This document shows positions 1 through 6,952 of a stretch of 33,350 nucleotides of DNA, in pieces; position 1 is the first letter of the stretch, and the number at the start of each line of letters is the position of its first letter. Both the position numbers and the translations under genes were made by a program. The DNA is from an uncultured Clostridium sp. (GTDB lineage: Bacteria; Bacillota; Clostridia; TANB77; CAG-508). Location of the stretch: assembly GCA_930990555.1 (NCBI GenBank), contig CAKNPW010000020.1:1-33350 (forward strand), in the 5' to 3' direction. The notes beneath the pieces were generated by a model. It searched no databases. It worked only from the letters and a program-made list of their open reading frames with translations, and had not been told where the DNA came from.

Positions 1-295
<295 letters not shown>

Positions 296-331
296 CTAAA
301 AAATATATAAATTTTAAAACTTAATAACTTA

Positions 332-922
332 CTATATATTATAATTATCTTTTAATTGTTTAATTATAATATTATTGTTTTCTATCATTTCTTTTGTAAC
401 TTCTTTTTGCCATTCATCTTTTGTCATTTCTGCTAATTTTCTATTTGATAATTTTTTATATCCTAATTCCTCACCTAGCCAAACTGGTTTTTGGAATTTA
501 TTGGCTAATTCTTCGTTTGGAAATTCTACTTCTGCTGTAAGTAATCCTTCTAAATAATCATAATATATATCTATTTCAACTTTTAGGTTGTTTTCTATTG
601 GTATTTTAATTCTTGTCTTTTCTGTTATGTTACTAATTTTATTTTTGATTAACTTATCAAATAATTCTCTATCAATTTCATTTTCTATTTCATATTTTTT
701 ACTAATATCATAATTATTATTATATTCAATATCACCTTTTGTTTTTAGTGTATAAATATATACTTGCTTATCTTCAGGATAACTTTCCTTTATGTCTCTT
801 ATTCTTATAATTGTTAATTTATCCCTATATATAAAAGCTTGTTTTATATGCACAATGCTTTCTATATTTAATTTTTCTGGTAAATACTTTACAGCAAATT
901 TTCTTTCTATTTCTTTATTCAT
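332..922 (-). CDS. CYTH-domain protein (triphosphate tunnel metalloenzyme family)
   Basis: A 196-aa protein that begins MNKEIERKF, carrying the ExExK signature of the CYTH superfamily (E4, E6, K8). Further charged strands typical of the triphosphate-binding tunnel follow: YTLKTKG near residue 78, and acidic strands VEIDIY and AEVEF near 115-135. Family members hydrolyse inorganic triphosphate, thiamine triphosphate or nucleoside triphosphates, or act as class IV adenylate cyclases; the substrate cannot be read from sequence. The start has an AAGGAA ribosome site. It lies between grpE and dnaK, where those two genes are normally adjacent, and is preceded by a tandem hairpin repeat. The CYTH call is firm; the specific activity is unknown. 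Confidence 0.85.
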   Translation of the reverse strand: MNKEIERKFAVKYLPEKLNIESIVHIKQAFIYRDKLTIIRIRDIKESYPEDKQVYIYTLKTKGDIEYNNNYDISKKYEIENEIDRELFDKLIKNKISNITEKTRIKIPIENNLKVEIDIYYDYLEGLLTAEVEFPNEELANKFQKPVWLGEELGYKKLSNRKLAEMTKDEWQKEVTKEMIENNNIIIKQLKDNYNI

Positions 923-945
923 ATTTATTTTCCTTTTTTATATTT

Positions 946-1074
946 TTACAACCTCACTCTGTTCGGTTGCATAAGTTATCTGTAGCTCACTTCGTTCGCA
1001 CAGCCCTTCAGAGGGTTACAACCTCACTTTGTTCGGTTGCATAAGTTATCTGTAGCTCACTTCGTTCGCACAGC
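946..1074. repeat. Tandem 59-bp repeat with paired small hairpins
   Basis: Two copies (946-1004 and 1016-1074) are identical except for one base (C958 versus T1028). They have a 70-bp period and are separated by 11 bp that form a small CCCT/AGGG hairpin. Each unit holds two stem-loops. Read on the minus (transcribed) strand these are AACC-GA-AC-AGA/AAA-GT-GA-GGTT and CTGT-GC-GA-AC-GAA-GT-GA-GC-T-ACAG. Both have tandem G.A mismatches in the stem and three-base purine loops. The repeat fills the grpE-CYTH gap and would be transcribed within the heat-shock mRNA. Confidence 0.9.
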
Positions 1075-1078
1075 TAAC

Positions 1079-1582
1079 TTAATTTGCTACTACAACCATA
1101 GAGTGTCTTATAACTTTATCTCCTATCTTATATCCTTTTCTGTAATCCTCTTTTATTTCTTTTTCGCCTAAGTTTTCATCTACTACAGAACTTACTGCTT
1201 CGTGCAATTCTGGATCAAAAGTTTTTCCAACTGCTTCTATTTCTTCTACTCCATTTGCTTTTAGTAAATCTTGTAATTGTTTATATACAAGTTCAACACC
1301 TTGTTTATAACCAGTATCTTTTGTTTCTACTTGTACTGCTTTTTCTAAATTATCTAATACTGGTAAGATTCCAGTCATTATATCTCCCATAATAGAGTTA
1401 TATAATTGGTCTCTTTCTTTTGCACTTCTCTTTTTATAGTTTTCAAATTCTGCTAATACTCTTTTATATCTGTCCATTAATTCATCATATTCTTGTTCTT
1501 TTTTTACCAACTCCTCTTTTTTTACCATTTCATCTGCTTTTATTACTTCTGGTTCTTTCTTATTTTCTTTTTTTTCTGCCAA
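1079..1582 (-). CDS. grpE: Nucleotide exchange factor GrpE
   Basis: GrpE drives ADP release from DnaK and so sets the speed of the chaperone cycle. The protein has a charged N-terminal region, a long coiled coil (KKEQEYDELMDRYKRVLAEFENYKKRSAKE), and the C-terminal beta domain with the family signature around KTFDPELHEAV and GYKIGDKVIRHSMVVVA. An upstream in-frame ATG at 1615 lies inside hrcA. I prefer the TTG at 1582: it is 1 nt after the hrcA stop, has GAGGG 8 nt upstream, and gives the normal size (167 aa, starting MAEKKENKK). Expression is probably translationally coupled to hrcA. Confidence 0.96.
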   Translation of the reverse strand: MAEKKENKKEPEVIKADEMVKKEELVKKEQEYDELMDRYKRVLAEFENYKKRSAKERDQLYNSIMGDIMTGILPVLDNLEKAVQVETKDTGYKQGVELVYKQLQDLLKANGVEEIEAVGKTFDPELHEAVSSVVDENLGEKEIKEDYRKGYKIGDKVIRHSMVVVAN

Positions 1583-1583
1583 T

Positions 1584-2624
1584 TTACATACCCTCTTTCT
1601 TATTATTATCTTCATTTAATTTTTTACTTATATATTTCATTACAGCTATAACTTTTGCATAATCCATTCTCTTAGGACCTATAATTCCTATTGTTCCTAA
1701 ATCTTTATCTCCCATGGTATGTTTAAATGTTATAATGCTAAAATCTTTAAGATTACTATTTTCGTCATCATCACCAATAAATACATTAATATCTTCTGCG
1801 TCACCAGAGTTAAATATTTCTACCATTTCATCTTTTGCATCTAGCAAGTTAACAAAGTTTTTTGCTACCTTCATGCTTTTAAATTCTGGTAAATCAAAAG
1901 ATTTTTTTGCACCTTCTAAGAATATATTATTATTTTCTTCTTCTACAATTTTATTTATTTGTTCAATTATAGCTTTCATAATTCCTATGCTATAGTGAAC
2001 TTCTGAAAAAATATATTCTGCCATTGGCTTATCTATTTTAGATAAAGGTTTTCCTTTTAATCTTGTATTAAACAAATTATTTAAAGTATCTACTTGGCTT
2101 TCTGTTATATCTTCATCAAATTTGATAATTGTTTCCTTAACTAATCCTGTATCTGTAACTATTACAACCATTAACATTCTTTGTCCTAAAGATACAAATT
2201 TAATTTCTTCAATAATTTGCTTATCTGCTTTCGGTCCAACTGCTACTGTTGTATAATGGGTTATTTCTGATAAAGTAGTGGTTGCAACTTTAGTTAAATC
2301 TTCAATTTCATTAACTTTAACTTTTAATTTTTTTTGAATATATTTAATTTCTTCTAAACTTAAATTATCTTCTTTTAGTAATTCATTAACATAATACCTG
2401 TATCCCTCTGCTGATGGTACTCTTCCTGCTGAAGTATGCGGTTTATCTAAAAGCCCTATGCTTTCTAGTTGTGCCATATCATTTCTTATTGTTGCACTAC
2501 TGTAATCTAATCCATGACCATTTGTTATACTTCCCGAACTTACAGGTTCTGCTGTGCTAATATATTCTTCAACTATTGCTTGTAATACTTTCTTTTTTCT
2601 TTCGTCTAAATCTTTCTTTTTCAA
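1584..2624 (-). CDS. hrcA: Heat-inducible transcription repressor HrcA
   Basis: HrcA binds CIRCE operators and represses class I heat-shock genes; its folding depends on GroEL. The sequence starts with a winged helix (KKVLQAIVEEYISTAEPVSS, then the recognition region SSATIRNDMAQLE and the GLLDKPHTSAGRVPS wing). A GAF-like core and a C-terminal dimer region follow. The longest frame begins with GTG at 2633, but that GTG is inside the ribosome site AGAGGTG. The TTG at 2624 has ideal 6-nt spacing and gives 346 aa, so I place the start there. A CIRCE lies in its leader, consistent with autoregulation. Confidence 0.97.
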   Translation of the reverse strand: MKKKDLDERKKKVLQAIVEEYISTAEPVSSGSITNGHGLDYSSATIRNDMAQLESIGLLDKPHTSAGRVPSAEGYRYYVNELLKEDNLSLEEIKYIQKKLKVKVNEIEDLTKVATTTLSEITHYTTVAVGPKADKQIIEEIKFVSLGQRMLMVVIVTDTGLVKETIIKFDEDITESQVDTLNNLFNTRLKGKPLSKIDKPMAEYIFSEVHYSIGIMKAIIEQINKIVEEENNNIFLEGAKKSFDLPEFKSMKVAKNFVNLLDAKDEMVEIFNSGDAEDINVFIGDDDENSNLKDFSIITFKHTMGDKDLGTIGIIGPKRMDYAKVIAVMKYISKKLNEDNNKKEGM

Positions 2625-2637
2625 TATTTTCACCTCT

Positions 2638-2664
2638 TTAGCACTCTTTGTGTTTGATTGCTAA
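2638..2664. promoter_or_regulatory. CIRCE operator (HrcA binding site)
   Basis: TTAGCACTC - 9 nt - GATTGCTAA matches the consensus TTAGCACTC-N9-GAGTGCTAA with a single mismatch (T for G in the right arm). It lies between the -10 box and the start codon of hrcA, the usual CIRCE position. Confidence 0.93.
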
Positions 2665-2677
2665 ATTCTTTAAATAT

Positions 2678-2704
2678 ATTATATTCAATTTTAGCAAATG
2701 TCAA
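2678..2704 (-). promoter_or_regulatory. Sigma-A promoter of the hrcA operon
   Basis: On the minus strand a perfect TTGACA (2699-2704) is followed 15 bp later by a perfect TATAAT (2678-2683). The spacer is shorter than the usual 17 bp. The predicted start near 2671 puts CIRCE in the 5' leader. Confidence 0.7.
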
Positions 2705-2721
2705 TACCTTTTGCTAAAATT
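2687..2721. promoter_or_regulatory. Second CIRCE-like palindrome over the -35 box
   Basis: A perfect 12-bp inverted repeat (AATTTTAGCAAA / TTTGCTAAAATT, 11-nt spacer). Its inner part, TTAGCAAAT-N9-TTTTGCTAA (2691-2717), keeps the outer TTAGCA/TGCTAA bases and the exact 27-bp geometry of CIRCE. It lacks the inner CTC/GAG and covers the TTGACA of the hrcA promoter. The palindrome is certain; HrcA binding is inferred. Confidence 0.5.
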
Positions 2722-2771
2722 TATTTGTGAATTTTTTGTGAATTATGCTTTGCATTTTCTGAATTCTTAGT

Positions 2772-2798
2772 AAAAAAAACGAGAGGAATACTCCTCCC
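2772..2798 (-). terminator. Rho-independent terminator after hemW
   Basis: On the minus strand the stem GGGAGGA-GTAT-TCCTCTC is followed by CG and eight T residues, 29 bp after the hemW stop. It separates the prmC-whiA-hemW operon from hrcA. Confidence 0.88.
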
Positions 2799-2826
2799 AT
2801 ATTATTAAATGACTTCTATATTATTC

Positions 2827-3945
2827 TTAAACAAATTCTTCCCACACCAAATTTGCTAAGTCTAAGCCCTTATTTGTAAGTTTTATATTATCTAAATCTA
2901 TCTCCACTAAACCTTCTTCTGTAAGTTTACTAAGTTTATCTTTAAATAGATACAATGGATTATCCACATATTTTTGTTTGAATTCTGAGATACTCACACC
3001 TTCTAATGTTCTTAAGCCTAACATCATATATTCTTTTTTTGCATCTTCCATTGTTTGATTTTCTTCTATTTTCTTATTATCTGGATTTTGCAAATATTCC
3101 TCTAAATTATTTGTATTAGAATATCTTATATTATTATAATAAGAATGTGCTGCCACACCAAAACCAAGATAACTATGTTGTTTCCAGCAATTATAATTAT
3201 GTTTAGATTTATATCCTTTTTTAGCAAAATTAGAGATTTCATAATGTTCATAGCCATTAGCTTCCAGAACTTCTTTAACTTTCCAATACATTTCTCTTTC
3301 TACTTCATCAGTTGGTAAATCAAGTTTTCCTAAATTAACTAATACTTCTAACTTCGTATTTTCTTCTAAAATTAATGAATATACAGAAATATGTTTTGGA
3401 TTTAAAGTGATAATGTCTATAAGACTATCTTTAACATCTTGCAAGGTTTGTTCAGGAAGTCCTATCATTAAATCCACATTAATATTTTTAAATCCGATTT
3501 CTTTGGCTAATTTATATGTATTTAAAAAATCTTCATATTTATGTATTCTTCCTATTTCTTCTAATAACTTATCCTTAGTAGATTGCAATCCTATACTTAA
3601 TCTATTTATTCCCGCTTCTTTATATAATGTTAACTTGTTTTTTGTTACAGTACCTGGATTTACCTCAATTGTTATTTCTGCATTCTTTTTTACCTTATAA
3701 TTATCTGTTATGCAATTTAAAATCTCTGCTATATATGACGCATCTATGATTGATGGAGTTCCTCCACCAATATATATTGTATCTATATAATTTTTTACTC
3801 TTTTACTTCTTTCTTTTATCTCTTCTTTTAGCGCTTGTACATAATCTTCTTGTTTATCCAATTGTCCTGGATATGAGCAAAAGTCACAATAATAACATTT
3901 GCGCATACAAAAAGGTATATGTACATATATACCTATATTTTCCAT
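2827..3945 (-). CDS. hemW: Radical SAM haem chaperone HemW (coproporphyrinogen oxidase-like)
   Basis: A 372-aa radical SAM protein. The cluster motif CMRKCYYCDFC (C13-x3-C-x2-C plus the extra cysteine typical of HemW/HemN relatives) is followed by the SAM-binding IGGGTPS near residue 60 and a TIM-barrel core. The C-terminal winged region typical of the family is also present. HemW proteins were long annotated as oxygen-independent coproporphyrinogen III oxidases, but family work shows haem binding and transfer. No haem biosynthesis genes are nearby. It starts 1 nt after the whiA stop, so it is in the same operon, and it precedes hrcA as in many Bacillota. Confidence 0.93.
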   Translation of the reverse strand: MENIGIYVHIPFCMRKCYYCDFCSYPGQLDKQEDYVQALKEEIKERSKRVKNYIDTIYIGGGTPSIIDASYIAEILNCITDNYKVKKNAEITIEVNPGTVTKNKLTLYKEAGINRLSIGLQSTKDKLLEEIGRIHKYEDFLNTYKLAKEIGFKNINVDLMIGLPEQTLQDVKDSLIDIITLNPKHISVYSLILEENTKLEVLVNLGKLDLPTDEVEREMYWKVKEVLEANGYEHYEISNFAKKGYKSKHNYNCWKQHSYLGFGVAAHSYYNNIRYSNTNNLEEYLQNPDNKKIEENQTMEDAKKEYMMLGLRTLEGVSISEFKQKYVDNPLYLFKDKLSKLTEEGLVEIDLDNIKLTNKGLDLANLVWEEFV

Positions 3946-3946
3946 T

Positions 3947-4816
3947 TTATATTTCCTCTGCTATTTTTATTAATTTGTTCAATCTATAATTTACTCCAGA
4001 TTTTCCTACTGGTATTTTTAGCATATTACCTAATTCTATTAGACTCGCATCTGGATTTTTTAGCCTAAGTTCTGCAATTTCTTTTAACTCATCCGATAAA
4101 TTTGTAAATTTTTTACTTGCTTTTAATTTCTTAATTGCTTCTATCTGTTTAGTAGCTGCATTTACTGTCTTATTTAAATTAGCGACTTCACAATTTACCA
4201 TTCTGTTTACATTATTTCTAGCTTCTTTTATTACCCTTATCTCTTCGAATTTTAGCATTGCACCACTTGCGCCAATACAAGCTAAAAAATTGGATATATC
4301 TTCTCCTTCTTTTATATATAACGAAATACTTCCATTCCTATTTAATGTTTTAGCTGTTATATTGTATTTTAACATTAAATCTTTTATTAGTAATAAATTT
4401 TCTAGATTACTAAAATTAATTTCTAAATGATATTTACTACTAGGTTCACTTACCAATCCTGCTCCCATAAAAGCTCCTCGAAGTAATGCTTTTATATCTT
4501 TGTCTTCCATATCTTTTGGTTTATTAAATTTGACATGATTTGAATTAAAAGAACAATTACTTAAATTTTCTGATTTGCTAAATGTAATTACATAGCAATT
4601 TCCCTGCATTTCTATTTTGTATTTTATACCCATATTATTTAGTAGTTTATTAAATCTATTAATATTAAATTCGTTTTCTGTAGAAAACTTTATCTTTTTT
4701 TCTACTTTTGTATTTTTAGTTATTAAATAACCAACTAACTCATAATAAACAGCTTGCTTATCCTTTAGATTATTCAGTTTACTCAATTCTTCTTTTATTT
4801 CAGATGAAAAAGACAT
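3947..4816 (-). CDS. whiA: DNA-binding protein WhiA
   Basis: A 289-aa WhiA orthologue. The N-terminal two-thirds is the degenerate LAGLIDADG homing-endonuclease-like fold (opening MSFSSEIKEELSKL; core ALLRGAFMGAGLVSEP near residue 120). The C-terminal third is the helix-turn-helix domain (DASLIELGNMLKIPVGKSGVNYRLNKL). WhiA is a transcription factor of sporulation septation in actinobacteria and a nucleoid-associated cell-division factor in Bacillus. In many Bacillota it follows rapZ and yvcK; here it instead lies between prmC (2-nt gap) and hemW (1-nt gap). The ribosome site AAGAAGGTG lies inside the end of prmC. Confidence 0.95.
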   Translation of the reverse strand: MSFSSEIKEELSKLNNLKDKQAVYYELVGYLITKNTKVEKKIKFSTENEFNINRFNKLLNNMGIKYKIEMQGNCYVITFSKSENLSNCSFNSNHVKFNKPKDMEDKDIKALLRGAFMGAGLVSEPSSKYHLEINFSNLENLLLIKDLMLKYNITAKTLNRNGSISLYIKEGEDISNFLACIGASGAMLKFEEIRVIKEARNNVNRMVNCEVANLNKTVNAATKQIEAIKKLKASKKFTNLSDELKEIAELRLKNPDASLIELGNMLKIPVGKSGVNYRLNKLIKIAEEI

Positions 4817-4818
4817 TT

Positions 4819-5655
4819 TTACACCTTCTTTATAACTACTATTCTATCATTATCTCCTAAATCTTTTTTAGTTTTTACAAGTTCATATCTTTTGTCTGCA
4901 TTTATTAATTCAATTAATTCTTCTTTTTGGTCATATCCAATTTCTAAAAAGATCATACCATTATCAGCTAGAAAATTAAATGCTTCATTGATAATTTTTT
5001 TATAAAAATATAAACCATCTTCTCCACCATCTAAAGCAATAACTGGTTCTTTTCTTACCTCTTTGTTTAATGTAGGTATAACTTTTTTCTTTATGTATGG
5101 TGGATTTGATACGATTACATCAAAATCTCTATTTTTTATATTTGTAAACATATCTGAACATTTGAATTTTACATCAATATTATTATTTTTTGCGTTTAAT
5201 CTTGCAACTTTTAATGCCTCTTTACTTATATCTATACCACAAACTTCTGAATTTTGCATATATTTTTTTAAAGAAATTGCAATACAGCCACTTCCTGTGC
5301 ACATATCTAATATCTTTACATGTTCATTTTTAAATGTATTTATAACTTCCTCTACTAAAATTTCTGTATCACTTCTTGGAATTAATACATTTTGATTGAC
5401 AAAAAAATTTAATTTCATGAATTCTTGATTATTAGTTATGTATTGTATTGGAACATAATTCATTAGTTGCTCAATTCCATCTAATATCTTTTTTTCATTA
5501 GCTACATCTAATTCATCTTCACTATGAGCCATTACATATTCTTTAGATTTATTTAAGATTGAAGCTACCAAAATCCTTATTTTTAATAATGGTTCTTCTA
5601 TATTATTTTCTTTTAACTTAATTATTCCCTGTTTTATTATTTCATTTATTCGCAT
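4819..5655 (-). CDS. prmC: Release factor glutamine methyltransferase PrmC
   Basis: PrmC methylates the GGQ glutamine of release factors RF1 and RF2. An N-terminal helical domain is followed by a Rossmann-fold SAM domain with DMCTGSGCIAISL (motif I) and the catalytic SNPPYI. A longer frame to 5691 begins at a GTG without a ribosome site. The ATG at 5655 has GGAAGG 7 nt upstream and gives the usual 278 aa starting MRINEIIKQG. It is the first gene of a tight prmC-whiA-hemW operon. No strong promoter is visible in the 74 bp between it and the 6S-like RNA, so read-through from that RNA's promoter is possible. Confidence 0.96.
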   Translation of the reverse strand: MRINEIIKQGIIKLKENNIEEPLLKIRILVASILNKSKEYVMAHSEDELDVANEKKILDGIEQLMNYVPIQYITNNQEFMKLNFFVNQNVLIPRSDTEILVEEVINTFKNEHVKILDMCTGSGCIAISLKKYMQNSEVCGIDISKEALKVARLNAKNNNIDVKFKCSDMFTNIKNRDFDVIVSNPPYIKKKVIPTLNKEVRKEPVIALDGGEDGLYFYKKIINEAFNFLADNGMIFLEIGYDQKEELIELINADKRYELVKTKKDLGDNDRIVVIKKV

Positions 5656-5729
5656 AAATAATCCTTCCATTATATATAGCTTGCTTTGCACTCATGCTAA
5701 TATAGGCAATTTAACATTGTTATATACAT

Positions 5730-5953
5730 AAAAAAACTTACCCCGCCTTAGCCGTAAGAAGTTTAGAAATTTTAAGAGCCTACTCGCGTAGGTGGGTGTC
5801 TTGTTAAATGCTTGTGGGCTTCTTACTACTAAATAGAAGTGTAAGCTTGCACGCCACATTTAAAGGCGGACTCCCTTATAAAATTTGTTGGTTCTAAAAT
5901 TCCAGTCTACACGCACTATGCAGGGAAGTTTTTGTTTGTCGTTTATTTAATTT
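5730..5953 (-). ncRNA. ssrS: 6S-like RNA (ssrS homologue)
   Basis: A non-coding stretch with strong paired structure when read on the minus strand. The 5' end AACUUCCCUGC pairs with the 3' end GCGGGGUAAGUU as a closing stem ending in a U-run (5730-5736). Inside lie a long hairpin (AAAUGUGGC...GCCCACA..CAUUU with inner CUUAC/GUAAG), a GNRA-capped hairpin CCUAC-GCGA-GUAGG, and an AU-rich open region around UUUAGAACC. The ~200-nt size, terminal stem and large central bubble fit 6S RNA, which sequesters vegetative RNA polymerase in stationary phase. The structure and strand are well supported; the family name is recalled rather than searched. The 5' end is approximate. Confidence 0.68.
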
Positions 5954-5959
5954 AATAGT

Positions 5960-5988
5960 ATCTTAACACATTATTAATTTGTTTTCAA
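5960..5988 (-). promoter_or_regulatory. Promoter of the 6S-like RNA
   Basis: On the minus strand TTGAAA (5983-5988) is followed after 17 bp by TAAGAT (5960-5965) with an upstream TG. The predicted start is near 5953, about 23 nt before the closing stem. Confidence 0.55.
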
Positions 5989-6173
5989 TATCTTTTTTGT
6001 GCAATTTTTGTGTTTTTTCTGTTTTATCTTATGAATGCTTTATTAAAGTTATTTATTTTAATTTGTTTATATAATTCTAGTATTTGTACTTTTTTTTATT
6101 TTATGATAAAATTATTATAATTATGTGTAAATATTTAAATTTCAATGGTCCAGGCACAAAAATAGTTTTTGAA

Positions 6174-6181
6174 CATATACT
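6174..6181 (+). promoter_or_regulatory. Possible mother-cell (SigE/SigK type) -10 box of sigK
   Basis: CATATACT resembles the SigE -10 (CATACACT) and the SigK CATA-N3-TA box. It lies 20 bp before the GGAGG site of sigK, with a GGCACA about 15 bp upstream as a possible -35. Suggestive only. Confidence 0.35.
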
Positions 6182-6213
6182 TTTCATATAGTGATTTTTA
6201 TGGAGGTATATGT

Positions 6214-6918
6214 ATGTTCTCTACTATTTCGTTGGCTGGATTTATTTCTTTTTTAAGTTCCGCCGTTTTTGTTGTTGGATATATTCAAAGTTCTAGTTTA
6301 TTTCCAGAGCCTCTCTTACCATCAGAAGAAATATATTATTTAGATAGATTTAAATCTGGTGATAGCGAAGCCAGAAATATTTTAATAGAAAAGAACCTGC
6401 GTTTAGTAGCTCATGTAGCCAAAAAATATTCTACTTCTAATGTAGAACAAGACGATTTAATATCTATTGGTACTATTGGTCTTATAAAAGGTATAAATAG
6501 TTTTAAGCATGATAAAGGTGTAAAACTTTCTACATATATTGCAAAATGCATAGATAATGAAATTCTAATGTTCTTACGTTCTTCTAAAAAACTTCAAGCA
6601 GAAGTAAAACTAAGTGATCCGATTGGTAAAGATAAAGATGATAATGTTGTAACATTGCAAGAAGTCTTAGAAGCTGATATTAGAAGTATAGAAGATGAAG
6701 TTGATTTAGGACTCAAAAAAGAAAAACTTTATACCAATATAGATAAAATATTAAAAGAAAGAGAAAAAGAAATACTTATTAGAAGATTTGGCCTTAATGG
6801 TCATAAACCAGAAACACAAAATGAAATTGCAAAAGATTTAGGAATTTCTAGATCATATGTTTCAAGAATAGAAACGAAAGCTATAAAAAAATTAGAAGCA
6901 AAACTAAAAAAGGACTAA
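6214..6918 (+). CDS. sigK: Sporulation sigma factor SigK, pro-form
   Basis: A 234-aa sigma-70 family protein, the late mother-cell sigma factor. It carries a hydrophobic N-terminal pro-sequence (residues 1-22) then YIQSSSLFPEPL, aligning with the region where SpoIVFB cuts pro-SigK in Bacillus (by analogy after G22). Region 2 contains NLRLVAHVAKKY and EQDDLISIGTIGLIKGINSF. Region 4 contains EREKEILIRRFGLNG and the helix-turn-helix EIAKDLGISRSYVSRIE. The longest frame starts at 6169, but the ATG at 6214 has GGAGG 7 nt upstream and restores a normal pro-sequence. The gene is continuous, with no skin-type element. It is divergent from the 6S-like RNA. Confidence 0.96.
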   Translation: MFSTISLAGFISFLSSAVFVVGYIQSSSLFPEPLLPSEEIYYLDRFKSGDSEARNILIEKNLRLVAHVAKKYSTSNVEQDDLISIGTIGLIKGINSFKHDKGVKLSTYIAKCIDNEILMFLRSSKKLQAEVKLSDPIGKDKDDNVVTLQEVLEADIRSIEDEVDLGLKKEKLYTNIDKILKEREKEILIRRFGLNGHKPETQNEIAKDLGISRSYVSRIETKAIKKLEAKLKKD

Positions 6919-6931
6919 CATAGTCCTTTTT
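6907..6931. terminator. Bidirectional terminator between sigK and the 427-aa gene
   Basis: A perfect 11-bp stem AAAAAGGACTA / TAGTCCTTTTT with a 3-nt loop. The sigK stop codon lies within it. A T-run on both strands suits both converging genes. Confidence 0.9.
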
Positions 6932-6952
6932 ATTACATACTATGTACAACTT

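Noticed and set aside
2687..2721. Palindrome considered as a terminator
   Set aside because: No T-run follows on either strand and it covers a perfect -35 box. The CIRCE-like spacing makes an operator more likely.
5656..5691. Longer prmC start at 5691
   Set aside because: It begins with GTG without a ribosome site; the ATG at 5655 has GGAAGG and gives the family length.
5730..5953. The structured intergenic RNA considered as a riboswitch for prmC, or as SRP RNA or RNase P RNA
   Set aside because: It ends in its own U-run after a closing 5'-3' stem, like a free-standing RNA. The conserved SRP and RNase P cores are not seen.
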